A stretch of 64,000 bases of DNA from Maridesulfovibrio ferrireducens (lineage in GTDB: Bacteria; Desulfobacterota; Desulfovibrionia; Desulfovibrionales; Desulfovibrionaceae): assembly GCF_016342405.1 (NCBI RefSeq), contig NZ_JAEINN010000001.1:337530-401529 (forward strand), in the 5' to 3' direction. The notes under the pieces are model-generated. The model was not told the DNA's origin. It ran no database searches and was given only the letters and a program-made list of their open reading frames with translations. The translations under genes were made by a program, and so were the position numbers. This document shows, piece by piece, positions 17,657-26,046 of the stretch (the stretch's first letter is position 1; each line of letters begins with the position of its first letter).

Positions 17657-17917
17657 ATGTCTTTTAAGAAATTAAAAACAACGACTAAGGAATCAAAACG
17701 TCAAGATACGTTTTTTAAAAATCTTTTAGCTGAACTTCCCCCCATCATTCCTCGTAAGGAGCTGCCTAAGTACCTTGGTAACTTGATAAGTGTAGGCTAT
17801 ATGGCAAATCTTGATTCTGCCGGGCAAGGACCAGAATCACGCAGAATCGGCGGTCACGTTGTTTATGAACGTGATAGTTTTGTACAGTGGCTTGAATCCC
17901 GCACAGGGAATGATTAA
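17657..17917 (+). CDS. AlpA/excisionase-like DNA-binding protein
   Basis: An 86-residue protein from the ATG at 17657 (GGAG 8 bp upstream). The longer frame upstream overlaps the previous gene and lacks a binding site. The C-terminal half, I-P-R-K-E-L-P-K-Y-L-G through V-V-Y-E-R-D-S-F-V-Q-W-L, has the winged-helix pattern of AlpA/Xis-type proteins: a helix, a turn, a tip loop with basic residues and a final W-L helix. It probably regulates element excision or replication genes. Its stop lies 3 bp before the primase start. Confidence 0.72.
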   Translation: MSFKKLKTTTKESKRQDTFFKNLLAELPPIIPRKELPKYLGNLISVGYMANLDSAGQGPESRRIGGHVVYERDSFVQWLESRTGND

Positions 17918-17920
17918 GCC

Positions 17921-19972
17921 ATGCTGGATTATCTTCATATAAATAAATCTAGTATAAGCCGTGCCGCTTTGCTGTACGCTCGCTCTGGAATTTCCGTCTT
18001 TCCATGCATTGATAAACGCCCCTGTGTTTCTGGCGGATTTAATGCTGCGAGCACAGATTTAGATCAAATCAATGCTTGGTGGCAGAGATTTCCTGATGCA
18101 AATATTGGAAGTCCTACTGGCGCAAATAGTTTTGTCTTAGATATTGATCCTCCGCATGGAGAGGAATCTCTAGCCTTCCTTGAAAGCAATAATTCTCGGT
18201 TACCTGAAACTTTGACCCAGCGAACCGGAAGTGGTGGAAGACATCTTTTCTTTTCCAAGCCGGTCGGAATGGATATTCGCAACTCTGCCGGTAAAATTGG
18301 ATTGGGTCTCGATATTCGAGGTTCTGGCGGTTATGTCATTCTGCCACCTTCCATTCATAAATCAGGAAATAGCTATCAATGGATAACCGAAGTTTTACCC
18401 GTTGATGCTCCGGCTTGGCTGATCGAGTTGATTGTTCAAAATTCCAAGTCTGGATCATCCGTTCCAAATTCACTAGGTAAGAATATTCCTTATGCTCAGT
18501 CTTTATTGAATGCCAAAGAAGGCTCTCGGAACGATTCTCTTAACAAGGCAGCCTTTCAAGTTGGGAAAGACATAGCTTCGGGAAAGACCGGAGCAGAAAG
18601 CGTCAATGCTATTGCAGAGGCTGCTTTGAAAACAGGACTTGGTTCACAGGAAGTTCAGAGTACGATTCAAAGCGGTGTGCAGGCCGGGAAAAAAGTAGTT
18701 GAGGAAAGTAATCCATACTCAAGCCTTGAAACCGCTCCGTGGCCCATTCCTGCTAAGAATGTCTTTTATGGCTTGGCGGGGGAATTTGCACAATTTGCAG
18801 TCGAGCAATCTGAAGCCGATCCTATTGCTGTCCTAGCTACTTTCTTATGCCGCTTTGGCGTTGAGATCGGTCACTCTCCGCATATGTTTGCTGGGGAAAA
18901 GCAGTATGGCAGAATTAATGTTGTGCTGGTCGGCCAAAGTTCAAAGGCTCGAAAAGGCACATCCGCTTTGCCCATTCGTGAACTTTTCAGTTTCAATGAA
19001 AAGCAATGGATTCCCGCACACACTTCTCAAGGGCCGCTTTCCAGTGGGGAGGGTCTAATTCATGCCATTCGTGACCCAGAACATAAGTTTCAGGTGGATA
19101 AGAGTACTGGTGTTTGTGAATCCATTACGACAGATCCCGGTGTTGACGACAAACGGCTGTTTATTCTGGATCAGGAATTTGCTGGAGCTCTTGCCTGTAC
19201 TAAAAGGGAAGGGAATACCCTTTCAACTATAATCCGTACATTGTTTGACGGTGGCACTATCGAGCCGCTGACCAAAACCAGCAGGCTGGTGGCCACAAAT
19301 CCCCATGTAGCTATCACAACACATATCACGTTGCAGGAGCTGCACGCTCGTCTTGACCGAGTCGAGATATTTAACGGCTTTGCTAACCGATTTTTATGGC
19401 TCTGTGTTCGCAGAACAAAACTCATTCCATTCCCCGAGCCGCTCAACGTTTCGATGGTGAAACAATTTCAAGATAAGCTGATCTCCCTTCTAAAATTATC
19501 AAAGTCACGATCTCAGATGGATTTTAGTCCTGAAGCAAAAAAGGAGTGGGGAGACAACTATCCATTTCTTGCAAAAGAACGAGCTGATCTACTCGGCTCA
19601 GTGCTGAATCGGTCTGAAGCGTATGTCAGGCGCATAGCGTTAATTTATGCCCTGCTTGATGGATGTGAGAGTGTTGAACTTTCTCATCTAAGGGCTGCGC
19701 TTTCGCTTTGGGATTTTTGCGAACAGTCAGCGCAGTTCATTTTTGCGGGCATGGAAACAGATTCGACATGTCAGAAAATATTAGAAGCTTTGGAGGAGTC
19801 TGGCGGAAGATTGGACACTTCTGGGTTGTATAAGTTTTTTGGAAATCACATCTCGAAAAAGAAAATGACCGTTGCCCTGAATAACCTCCTTGCCAGCAAA
19901 AATATACGGCTTGATGAGATGAAGCCTGAAGGTGGCGGAAGACCTCGAAAATTATTTTATTTGTGCGAATAA
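17921..19972 (+). CDS. Bifunctional primase-polymerase with DUF3987-like helicase domain
   Basis: A 683-residue replication protein. The N-terminal prim-pol (AEP) domain has catalytic D74-I-D76 and H108 in G-S-G-G-R-H-L-F-F. The C-terminal two thirds resemble DUF3987, with a P-loop-like V-G-Q-S-S-K-A-R-K-G-T-S, an acidic L-F-I-L-D-Q-E-F segment and a C-terminal winged-helix region. Such proteins prime and unwind DNA for small plasmids and integrative elements. It implies that element 1 replicates after excision, and iteron-like repeats follow immediately. Confidence 0.85.
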   Translation: MLDYLHINKSSISRAALLYARSGISVFPCIDKRPCVSGGFNAASTDLDQINAWWQRFPDANIGSPTGANSFVLDIDPPHGEESLAFLESNNSRLPETLTQRTGSGGRHLFFSKPVGMDIRNSAGKIGLGLDIRGSGGYVILPPSIHKSGNSYQWITEVLPVDAPAWLIELIVQNSKSGSSVPNSLGKNIPYAQSLLNAKEGSRNDSLNKAAFQVGKDIASGKTGAESVNAIAEAALKTGLGSQEVQSTIQSGVQAGKKVVEESNPYSSLETAPWPIPAKNVFYGLAGEFAQFAVEQSEADPIAVLATFLCRFGVEIGHSPHMFAGEKQYGRINVVLVGQSSKARKGTSALPIRELFSFNEKQWIPAHTSQGPLSSGEGLIHAIRDPEHKFQVDKSTGVCESITTDPGVDDKRLFILDQEFAGALACTKREGNTLSTIIRTLFDGGTIEPLTKTSRLVATNPHVAITTHITLQELHARLDRVEIFNGFANRFLWLCVRRTKLIPFPEPLNVSMVKQFQDKLISLLKLSKSRSQMDFSPEAKKEWGDNYPFLAKERADLLGSVLNRSEAYVRRIALIYALLDGCESVELSHLRAALSLWDFCEQSAQFIFAGMETDSTCQKILEALEESGGRLDTSGLYKFFGNHISKKKMTVALNNLLASKNIRLDEMKPEGGGRPRKLFYLCE

Positions 19973-20074
19973 AGCGAATTTTGCGAATTTACTAAAAGTG
20001 CCATGAGAGTAAGTTCGCAAAATTCGCATGCTTTAGATCGAGATAGTAAATTCGCAAAGTTCGCAAAAATCGCA
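19965..20074. repeat. Iteron-like repeats (candidate replication origin)
   Basis: Three copies of an about 18-bp unit, AA(A/G)TTCGCAAA(A/G)TTCGC. One is inverted (19973-19990 region) and two are direct (20011-20028 and 20048-20066). An extra GCGAAT and TCGCA lie at the edges. They sit directly behind the primase gene and before an AT-rich stretch. Repeats near a replication gene fit an oriV or a primase-binding site; autoregulation is an alternative. Confidence 0.6.
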
Positions 20075-20147
20075 ATAAAAATAAAAAAAGCAGGGATAGC
20101 GGTTGTTGGTTCAGGTGCTCTTATTGGAGTTTGCGTATCCTGCTAAG

Positions 20148-20219
20148 CCAGCCTACCCAATGTCACACTTTTGCTCCGCAAAAACATTGGGGCTGGTGAG
20201 GGAGTTGCTCCGCCTCCCT
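20148..20219. other. oriT-like inverted repeats upstream of mobC
   Basis: CCAGC-x3-CCCAATGT (20148-20163) pairs with ACATTGGG-GCTGG (20184-20196) around a 20-base loop. A second hairpin, GGGAG/CTCCC, follows at about 20200-20218. A long inverted repeat just ahead of mobC and the relaxase is where the nicking site of mobilizable plasmids normally lies. The nick base cannot be assigned. Confidence 0.6.
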
Positions 20220-20243
20220 TCAAACCCTCTGGACGAAATACAT

Positions 20244-20543
20244 ATGAATAATGCCAAAAAAACAAAACATCTCTCACTGCGAGTGAGTCCACAAGACAAG
20301 GAATGCATTCTTGCCCTAGCCGATGAATGCGGCATGAGTCTCGCTGATTTTGTGCGAGTTCGCCTCGGGCAAACCAGAGTGCGTCGCACTAAAATAGAAA
20401 GAGAAAAGCTGCTTCATATTGCCTGTATTGGTAACAATCTGAATCAGCTCGCCCGCTGGGCAAATACATATAAGAGCAGTGCCGATTCGCTTTTAATTAT
20501 TTCCGAGCTGACTGAAATTGAGCGGGAGGTGAAATGTATATGA
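20244..20543 (+). CDS. MobC-like relaxosome protein
   Basis: A 99-residue protein from the ATG at 20244. It opens with a ribbon-helix-helix pattern (H-L-S-L-R-V-S-P-Q-D-K) and then the MobC-type helix containing G-N-N-L-N-Q-L-A-R-W-A-N. MobC helps melt oriT and recruits the relaxase. It ends inside the relaxase start (10-base overlap). A farther upstream in-frame start would cover the oriT-like hairpins and is rejected. Confidence 0.85.
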   Translation: MNNAKKTKHLSLRVSPQDKECILALADECGMSLADFVRVRLGQTRVRRTKIEREKLLHIACIGNNLNQLARWANTYKSSADSLLIISELTEIEREVKCI

Positions 20544-21973
20544 AGGTTTTCGCTCATGGTCAGGGAGATGGAGCCAAGGCCGTTAATTACGTGATTGATC
20601 CGAAAAGGAAGGGGCGGGAGGAATCGCCGCCTGAAGTTTTGCGCGGAGATCCGGAGATAGTCCGAAAGGTGATCGGATCAACGGGTCGTAAGTGGAAGTA
20701 TACTTCAGGCGTTCTTTCATGGGCTCCAGAAGATCAGGTTTCGCCAGAAACTGAAAAGAAGATCATGGAAGATTTTGAGAAAACAGCTTTCGCAGGCATG
20801 GAACCTGATCAATATTCGGTCTTGTGGGTTCGGCATAGCCACGCAGGGCATCATGAAATGCATTTCATAATCCCACGTACGGAATTGACTCAGGATAAGG
20901 CTATGAATGCATGTCCACCGGGTTGGCAGAAGCAATATGATGTCTGGCGGGATTTATGGAACGAGCGAATGGAGTGGGCAAGGCCGGATGATCCGAAGCG
21001 GGCGCGAGTTGCTCAGCCGGGTAAGGAAATTCAGTTTGACAGCAAAAACAAACGGGCAGAGCTGAAGCAACAAATTACGGATTATCTGGCTCAGGGCATT
21101 TCTAAGGGCGTTTATCAAAACAGGGATGATTTAATTGAAGGGATGGAAAAAGCAGGTTTTTCCATCCCACGTAAGGGCAAAAAGTATATCACATTGGAGT
21201 CGTCTCAGGACGGTCAACGAATAAGGATGAAAGGAGGAATCTATGCAGCATCTTGGAGAGCTGACAAGCAAATTGAAAGAGCAGGTGAACTCACAGTCGC
21301 AGGAAATGGAGCAAGCCGTACAGGACGTATTTCACGACTTGAGCGAGAGCTTGAGGAAGTACGCCGCAGCCGAGCTGAATACAATCAAAAACGATATGGA
21401 CGAACAGCTGCAAAAGTTGAGAAAGAGGCAGTCCGCAATTTCGGCTTATCATTGGAAGCAAAATTTACTGGCAAATTTCCTATCCGCTTTGCTGCTAGTC
21501 ATAGTGTCGGTCTCCATAACAGGATTCTACGGTTGGAGAATCAACGAGAATCACGAGGAATTAGCGAGAATCAACACACAAATAGCAAGCCAGAAGAAGA
21601 ATATAAGCAAATTTACAGCATGGAAGATCAACGCATATCAGACCGAGAGTCAAAAATATCTGGTCTTTCCCAAGGGAATGAAGCTGGAAATAACACGCAC
21701 AGAGAGCGGAAGTCCTGCGCTTTTACTAAAGAGGTAGATCATGAACGAGTTAAGTCAGAACTTATCGGAGGCATTGGGAAGAATAGAGAAGGAACAAAGT
21801 CGCAGGTTAAGCGACCAGGACGAGAAAATTGCCGAGCTGACAAGGGAGGTTCAAGGTTGTCGGGACTTGCAGAAAGACTTGGAAAGAGTCTTGAGCGAGT
21901 TGGAGCTGTTGTCGGGGCGTTTGGACGGGTAGTGGTGAGAAAACGGGTGAAAAATAAGGTGATGGGGCGTTAA
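20534..21973 (+). CDS. MobA/VirD2-like relaxase
   Basis: A 479-residue nicking enzyme for conjugal mobilization. Near the N-terminus is V-N-Y-V-I-D, in the region where such relaxases carry the catalytic Tyr. The metal-binding histidine cluster is at residues 101-110 (R-H-S-H-A-G-H-H-E-M-H-F). The C-terminal half is polar, basic and low in complexity, as expected where other genes overlap in a second frame. The start is either ATG 20534 (GAGG 4-5 bp before) or ATG 20540 (ATGA overlap with mobC). Confidence 0.88.
   Translation: MYMKVFAHGQGDGAKAVNYVIDPKRKGREESPPEVLRGDPEIVRKVIGSTGRKWKYTSGVLSWAPEDQVSPETEKKIMEDFEKTAFAGMEPDQYSVLWVRHSHAGHHEMHFIIPRTELTQDKAMNACPPGWQKQYDVWRDLWNERMEWARPDDPKRARVAQPGKEIQFDSKNKRAELKQQITDYLAQGISKGVYQNRDDLIEGMEKAGFSIPRKGKKYITLESSQDGQRIRMKGGIYAASWRADKQIERAGELTVAGNGASRTGRISRLERELEEVRRSRAEYNQKRYGRTAAKVEKEAVRNFGLSLEAKFTGKFPIRFAASHSVGLHNRILRLENQRESRGISENQHTNSKPEEEYKQIYSMEDQRISDRESKISGLSQGNEAGNNTHRERKSCAFTKEVDHERVKSELIGGIGKNREGTKSQVKRPGRENCRADKGGSRLSGLAERLGKSLERVGAVVGAFGRVVVRKRVKNKVMGR
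21243..21737 (+). CDS. MobB-like membrane protein nested inside the relaxase gene
   Basis: A 164-residue frame lies wholly within the relaxase gene, one base out of phase. It has an excellent ribosome binding site, AAAGGAGG, five bases before its ATG. The product starts with a coiled-coil-like helical region (about 1-65, rich in Q, E and K). One membrane helix follows (F-L-S-A-L-L-L-V-I-V-S-V-S-I), then a second helical part. Nested mob genes occur in RSF1010 (mobB in mobA) and ColE1 (mbeB in mbeA). Here it probably stabilises the relaxosome at the membrane or at the helper secretion channel. Confidence 0.75.
   Translation: MQHLGELTSKLKEQVNSQSQEMEQAVQDVFHDLSESLRKYAAAELNTIKNDMDEQLQKLRKRQSAISAYHWKQNLLANFLSALLLVIVSVSITGFYGWRINENHEELARINTQIASQKKNISKFTAWKINAYQTESQKYLVFPKGMKLEITRTESGSPALLLKR
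21741..21932 (+). CDS. Second nested mob gene, coiled-coil (MbeD-like)
   Basis: A 63-residue frame in the same phase as the gene before it, 3 bp after that gene's stop and still inside the relaxase gene. AGAGG lies about 6 bp before the ATG. The product is almost entirely one charged helix with leucine heptads, much like small ColE1 MbeD-type proteins (resemblance by layout, not shown homology). Confidence 0.6.
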   Translation: MNELSQNLSEALGRIEKEQSRRLSDQDEKIAELTREVQGCRDLQKDLERVLSELELLSGRLDG

Positions 21974-22005
21974 TGTGTGATGATACAGGATTTATTCACA
22001 ATTTA

Positions 22006-22055
22006 CAGGATTCCTAATCCTGGTGCCGCAGGTTCGATTCCTGCCGGGGTCACCA
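22006..22055 (+). repeat. 3' half of tRNA-Arg(CCU): att remnant
   Basis: Anticodon stem CAGGA/TCCTG with loop TTCCTAA (anticodon CCT), T arm GCAGG-TTCGATT-CCTGC, acceptor strand CGGGGTC and ACCA. No D arm or 5' acceptor strand precedes it, so it is not a functional tRNA. It is the form left by integration of an element in a tRNA-Arg(CCU) gene. Confidence 0.85.
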
Positions 22056-22057
22056 TT

Positions 22058-22110
22058 TAGTACAAAAGTAGTACAATATTAAAGGGTTAACTCTTTTTTT
22101 TGAGTTAGCA
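22058..22110 (+). repeat. Arm-like repeats and hairpin after the tRNA-Arg remnant
   Basis: TAGTACAA occurs at 22058 and 22069 (11-bp period), directly after the CCA. A hairpin GTTAACTC/GAGTTAGC with a T tract follows. The same tRNA-end, repeat and terminator layout marks the three tRNA-Ala sites, but the repeat sequence is different, so another integrase is implied. The rest of 22111-22322 shows no gene. Confidence 0.6.
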
Positions 22111-22322
22111 CTTTTTTGCGTTTATTTGCGGTATTTTTGGTGTGCTGCCAACCTTTGGTGCCAACCGGGGTGGGTGTATTCGTAAATTTGTATAATTAAT
22201 TCTTGTTTTTAGTATGTTGAAACTATATATTATGACTGTCTAAACTAAAAGATTGAAGAGTAAATAGTTTGTCTTCATGCACAGTATGGTTTTCGCAACA
22301 ATTTCATTAAAAGGTAAAATCC

Positions 22323-23159
22323 ATGTCTAGAACAGCTGACAGCAAACATATTGCGGTCATCATTCGAGTCTACTCACGGGTGGACGATGCTAAAGCTCTT
22401 GTACAAATCATACAGCAATATTGGAAAAAAAATAAATATACCCTTTTTATAGCGCACAATGGCGCGAATGATGGTTATATCCTTGATGAAGAAATCAGAC
22501 AACAGGCAGAGGTTATTGATGTTACAGAAAATTCAGGGCATCTATCTGGAGCTACCGATCTTGTAAAAAAAAGCTATGCGCATATTCAATGCCGTCAGGA
22601 CATTGATTATGTGCTCTTTATAGAGTCTGATTTTTGGATTTTTGATGATGCATTGATTAATGAAGGTATTTTGTCTGGTGCTGATATTGCCACAACGATC
22701 TGGATCGAAAAAAGAAAATCACTTGGCGTTGACTTCTTTTTGATAAAAAAATCCTATATTGCCGCCCACCCGGAAATACTCAAGTGGGAGGCGTCACCAG
22801 AAACCGATATGCGGAACTTTGCCCATGAGAGCAAGGCAAAAATATATATTTTTAATGGGTTGCGTCCTGTACATGTTCCAGCACTTATGCGCAATCTTTT
22901 TGAGCATATGTTTAGCCCCATCTATTACGCAGGTGGGCGCTTTAGACTTTTTTCAAAGCACAAAGCTCTTTCGCATCATATCGAAGATTTACCAAAAGGT
23001 ATGCATACTAAAAAAGCCATTGCTAATGCCCTTGTGCAAGAAATATTTTTTGCAGATATTCCGCTTTACCCATTGTCCTTTATAGACCTCTTTGTGCAGA
23101 GGATTGCTCGTTATGTGCCTCAGTCTTCTTGGTATAGGCGTTTTTTTATAAAATATTAG
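22323..23159 (+). CDS. Glycosyltransferase-like protein (GT-A fold)
   Basis: A 278-residue protein starting with a strand of GT-A type (H-I-A-V-I-I-R-V-Y-S-R), a following N-G-A-N-D-G loop, and an acidic motif V-L-F-I-E-S-D-F-W-I-F near residue 100 in the place of the DxD metal site. The C-terminal 100 residues are basic and aromatic, suggesting membrane proximity. It probably modifies a surface polysaccharide or a protein; donor and acceptor are unknown. It is monocistronic cargo of element 1, AT-rich, 270 bp from the tRNA-Arg remnant. Confidence 0.6.
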   Translation: MSRTADSKHIAVIIRVYSRVDDAKALVQIIQQYWKKNKYTLFIAHNGANDGYILDEEIRQQAEVIDVTENSGHLSGATDLVKKSYAHIQCRQDIDYVLFIESDFWIFDDALINEGILSGADIATTIWIEKRKSLGVDFFLIKKSYIAAHPEILKWEASPETDMRNFAHESKAKIYIFNGLRPVHVPALMRNLFEHMFSPIYYAGGRFRLFSKHKALSHHIEDLPKGMHTKKAIANALVQEIFFADIPLYPLSFIDLFVQRIARYVPQSSWYRRFFIKY

Positions 23160-23308
23160 TAGGCTAATCAAGAGGCAGAGACTAACTTCTATAATAACCA
23201 AAAAAATCGAAAGATAATCAAATCCCCCCAGTGACCAAATCAAACCAATCAGGATGACCTTCAATTTTCATGATTATTTAACAATATGAAATTGAAGGAG
23301 ATTTACTT

Positions 23309-23706
23309 ATGCACGGGCTTGATGATTCACTGTTCAACGTAATCTTTTCATATACCAGAAAGCAGGCAATCGAAGACGGAAATTTAATCGTGTGACCGGG
23401 CAGGCGAAGCAGACCGGATTCAAGGTTCCAGTAGCGGTGTCTCTGAATCTGTATGCGAAGCACATCACTCCACCGAAAGGACTTGAAGGCGAAGGGCAGA
23501 GCGTTACTGGTCGACTCCATGACTTGTTCACCATGTGCTTGTTAGCTATGCAGGATAAGCTGGACCAGAGCAGGATAAGCTTTCAGGTCTTGTTTTTAAC
23601 CAAGTCACAGCCTAGGACCCTTGAAGACGTAGAGGTTATCAGTCCGTGCGGGCCAGACGATGATATGAAGCCCTGCATTACTCTGATGCTGCCTGATGAT
23701 GATTAA
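23309..23706 (+). pseudogene. Frameshifted DUF6573-like gene
   Basis: From ATG 23309 (GAAGGAG 8 bp before) the frame encodes a start like M-H-G-L-D-D-S-L-F-N-V-I-F-S-Y-T-R-K-Q-A and E-D-G-N-L-I, then hits TGA at 23393. Adding one base near 23390 restores one frame through V-T-G-Q-A-K-Q-T-G-F-K-V-P-V-A-V to the stop at 23706. The joined protein (about 132 residues) resembles the DUF6573 family of mobile-element accessory proteins. A single-base deletion is the simplest reading. A sequencing error cannot be excluded. Confidence 0.65.
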
Positions 23707-24259
23707 AACTGAATAGCTTGCTGGTTAACTGGACTGGAGTTGATCTATTTGGATTCTGTGGTATTTTGGGGATTCAAAACCATACAGGCTGAGAATAGAA
23801 GCAGGGGCAGTATGGTATTTACTGGATAGCAGGCGGATGCAGACAACAGCGATCCTGTGAATATGGGGATGGGGTGTGCCTCTGTAATCCTTCAGGGGCA
23901 TCACCTGAAACTGAAAGGTTGGTCTACCAATTTTCTAAATTTCGCTTCTGTGGCGGTGTTCTGCGGTATAGAAAAGCACCATTTGGGTAGCGCCTTTTTA
24001 GCATAAATAGTGATTAATTAATGCCTGATAGTAGGCTGAATTCGAGATAATATATAGTATTTCAAAACTAGATTCACAATATATAGCATGGCTCAAAGAT
24101 ATCAAAGGACGGGGTGCCCGAGCGCAGCTCCGTTCGGTGTTAGCTGCAAATCGAGAGCTAATCTTTTTCTATTAGGGTAATTGTGCCCCGGATGGAGGCT
24201 CAATTCATTGATTGCTAATATCGGGAGCCGATTGAGATGGAGTTGATCGCGGGAAAGAA
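23707..24259. other. Gene-poor stretch
   Basis: No supported gene. A 14-bp direct repeat, A(T/C)AATATATAG(T/C)AT, occurs at 24047-24060 and 24076-24089. A GC-richer patch at 24110-24240 has small inverted repeats but no structure I can name. It may be remnant DNA between cargo cassettes. Confidence 0.4.
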
Positions 24260-25225
24260 TCAATTTGACCTACAGATAGCCCCAATCTTCATAAGCGATT
24301 CCAACACATCCCTTTCCGCAGGCAACTCCCCATAAACAATAGCCCCAAGCCCATCCCGATACGCGGAACTTAACGATCCCCACACTTTTTCTGTGTCAGC
24401 AAAAATAGGACATCCTGCAATATTCATGTCTATCCACTTGGCATCTCCAACCGGGGCTTCCTGATCATATTTACGCACCACTTCCAGTAGCTCATGAAAG
24501 GCAGAAGAGCCGACGAAGGTTTGAATTTCTTTCCTCTGCATAAGCTGGTGGATGTCGTAGATATGTCTGATTTTCTGGCGCAGAGATTCGATCGGAGTCT
24601 CACTGCATGATGCTTTGACTATTGCCATGACTTTTTCTGTGAAGGTCCGCTCAAGGCATAGAACCTGAAACGAGAAAGGCTGAAGGTCAAATTGCTTGAT
24701 AATTTCATCTTGCCCACGGCTTTTCAGAAAGTCGTGAATATAAGTAGAAATCGGCATGGGCTGAGCTGGTGACGGATGGGCGAAGGCGTTAACTTCCAAC
24801 AAAATTTTATTTGAAACAGGCCCAAATGTTCCATCGAATGACTTTGGGTACGAATAGTAGATCTTACGTATCATGGAGCCTTTGCTGCTGCCTTTCAGTT
24901 CTTCTTTTAAATCCACACTCGCTACTGTGGTGATTCTTTTGAGTAGCTTTTTTGTCTGGTTAGCTGGCTGGTCCTTGTCTGTAATGACGGCAAGGTCAAC
25001 ATCTTCTGAAAAGCGTTCGATACATCCGTATGCTTTGGAAAGTGAAGTCCCGCCTTTGAATACCGTCACATCTGCAAGGTCTGTCTGGGCAATGCGATAG
25101 ATGGCCAATGTCAGCCAGTAATCTTTTTCAATGAAGATGTTTTGCAGGCGGAGGTGTTCTGCGGTGGCCTGAATTGCGTCTTTAAAAAGCTCTTCGGATT
25201 CATGAAGTTTCACACTATACCCCAT
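24260..25225 (-). CDS. AbiEii-type nucleotidyltransferase toxin
   Basis: A 321-residue protein with the nucleotidyltransferase motif F-K-G-G-T-S-L-S-K-A-Y-G and then S-E-D-V-D-L-A-V (catalytic GS-type loop and paired Asp). AbiEii/MenT toxins transfer nucleotides, for example to tRNA 3' ends, and stop growth. They act as toxin-antitoxin modules and abortive-infection systems. It overlaps the antitoxin gene by 16 bp, in the usual antitoxin-toxin order. Confidence 0.88.
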   Translation of the reverse strand: MGYSVKLHESEELFKDAIQATAEHLRLQNIFIEKDYWLTLAIYRIAQTDLADVTVFKGGTSLSKAYGCIERFSEDVDLAVITDKDQPANQTKKLLKRITTVASVDLKEELKGSSKGSMIRKIYYSYPKSFDGTFGPVSNKILLEVNAFAHPSPAQPMPISTYIHDFLKSRGQDEIIKQFDLQPFSFQVLCLERTFTEKVMAIVKASCSETPIESLRQKIRHIYDIHQLMQRKEIQTFVGSSAFHELLEVVRKYDQEAPVGDAKWIDMNIAGCPIFADTEKVWGSLSSAYRDGLGAIVYGELPAERDVLESLMKIGAICRSN

Positions 25226-25953
25226 GCCTTTTTGTTTCTCAGAATCGTTTCAGATATTGGCAATTTGTATTTCGTATATGGATTCAAAGTCGCACGCAAT
25301 GACTCGATCAGAAAGGGTTTAGCTAACCCTTCAGGAATGGTTTCGCAAAGGTTTCCACAAAGGGCTCGAACCATGGGAGGGTATGCTTTCGCAAACTGAA
25401 CAAATCTTTTCAATTCCCTTTCTGTAAGGTCTTTCATACTTTTCCCAACAGCAGCAACAATTTCGTCCGGTGTGCAATCCTGAGCTTTCTTGATGAATCT
25501 CAGAGCCTCAAGCAGTTCTAGCAGGGGAATGTCGTTTTCATCGATCGATGAAACATAACTGCGCACGAACTGGACTTGCAGTTTACCCACCGTTTGTTTT
25601 TTTCTGGGAGTGATAGTCGCAATGGTTAGAGTACTCGGAACCTGCGTGGCTATCTGGAGTTTGAGATATACTGACTGTCCGGTGAGGAGTCCGGTTATTT
25701 TGTCGCCTTTGCGTGTCAGAAAAGAAATAAGTTCCTCATCAGAAGGGCTAACTTGCCCAAAAATAGTTTCCTTGGGGCGGTAGAAAGCCCCTTTAGCTTG
25801 TCGGATTAAAAACTGCTTTTTCACCAGACGTTCCAACGCTTTTGCCAGAGCTTGCGGCTTGCTTTTCTGCAAGTCTCTAAAGTCCTGATAAGTGATGATC
25901 TTCCCCGGCGGGATCGATTCTATATAATTATTTATCTGCGCTGAAACCTGCAT
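25210..25953 (-). CDS. AbiEi-like antitoxin (DUF6088 type)
   Basis: A 247-residue protein. The N-terminal 75 residues form a winged helix (I-N-N-Y-I-E-S-I-P-P-G-K-I-I-T-Y-Q-D-F), and the rest is the AbiEi-like domain. It should bind the operon promoter and neutralise the nucleotidyltransferase. It is the first gene of the pair, 93 bp after the integrase end. A truncated, slightly diverged copy of its first 72 codons lies at 63136-63351. Confidence 0.85.
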   Translation of the reverse strand: MQVSAQINNYIESIPPGKIITYQDFRDLQKSKPQALAKALERLVKKQFLIRQAKGAFYRPKETIFGQVSPSDEELISFLTRKGDKITGLLTGQSVYLKLQIATQVPSTLTIATITPRKKQTVGKLQVQFVRSYVSSIDENDIPLLELLEALRFIKKAQDCTPDEIVAAVGKSMKDLTERELKRFVQFAKAYPPMVRALCGNLCETIPEGLAKPFLIESLRATLNPYTKYKLPISETILRNKKAWGIV

Positions 25954-26046
25954 GATTTAATTCTCTCCTGAAATAAAGTTATTCTCCTTTTGTTATTTGT
26001 CAAGTTTTTAGTGGTTAAAACGTGACAAAAAGATTACATAAACCTG

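Noticed and set aside
22006..22055. Functional tRNA-Arg gene
   Set aside because: The D arm and 5' acceptor strand are missing. The upstream bases do not pair with CGGGGTC.
23707..24259. Retron or group II intron RNA in the gene-poor stretch
   Set aside because: No reverse transcriptase gene is near and no intron domain V-like structure was seen. The inverted repeats are short.
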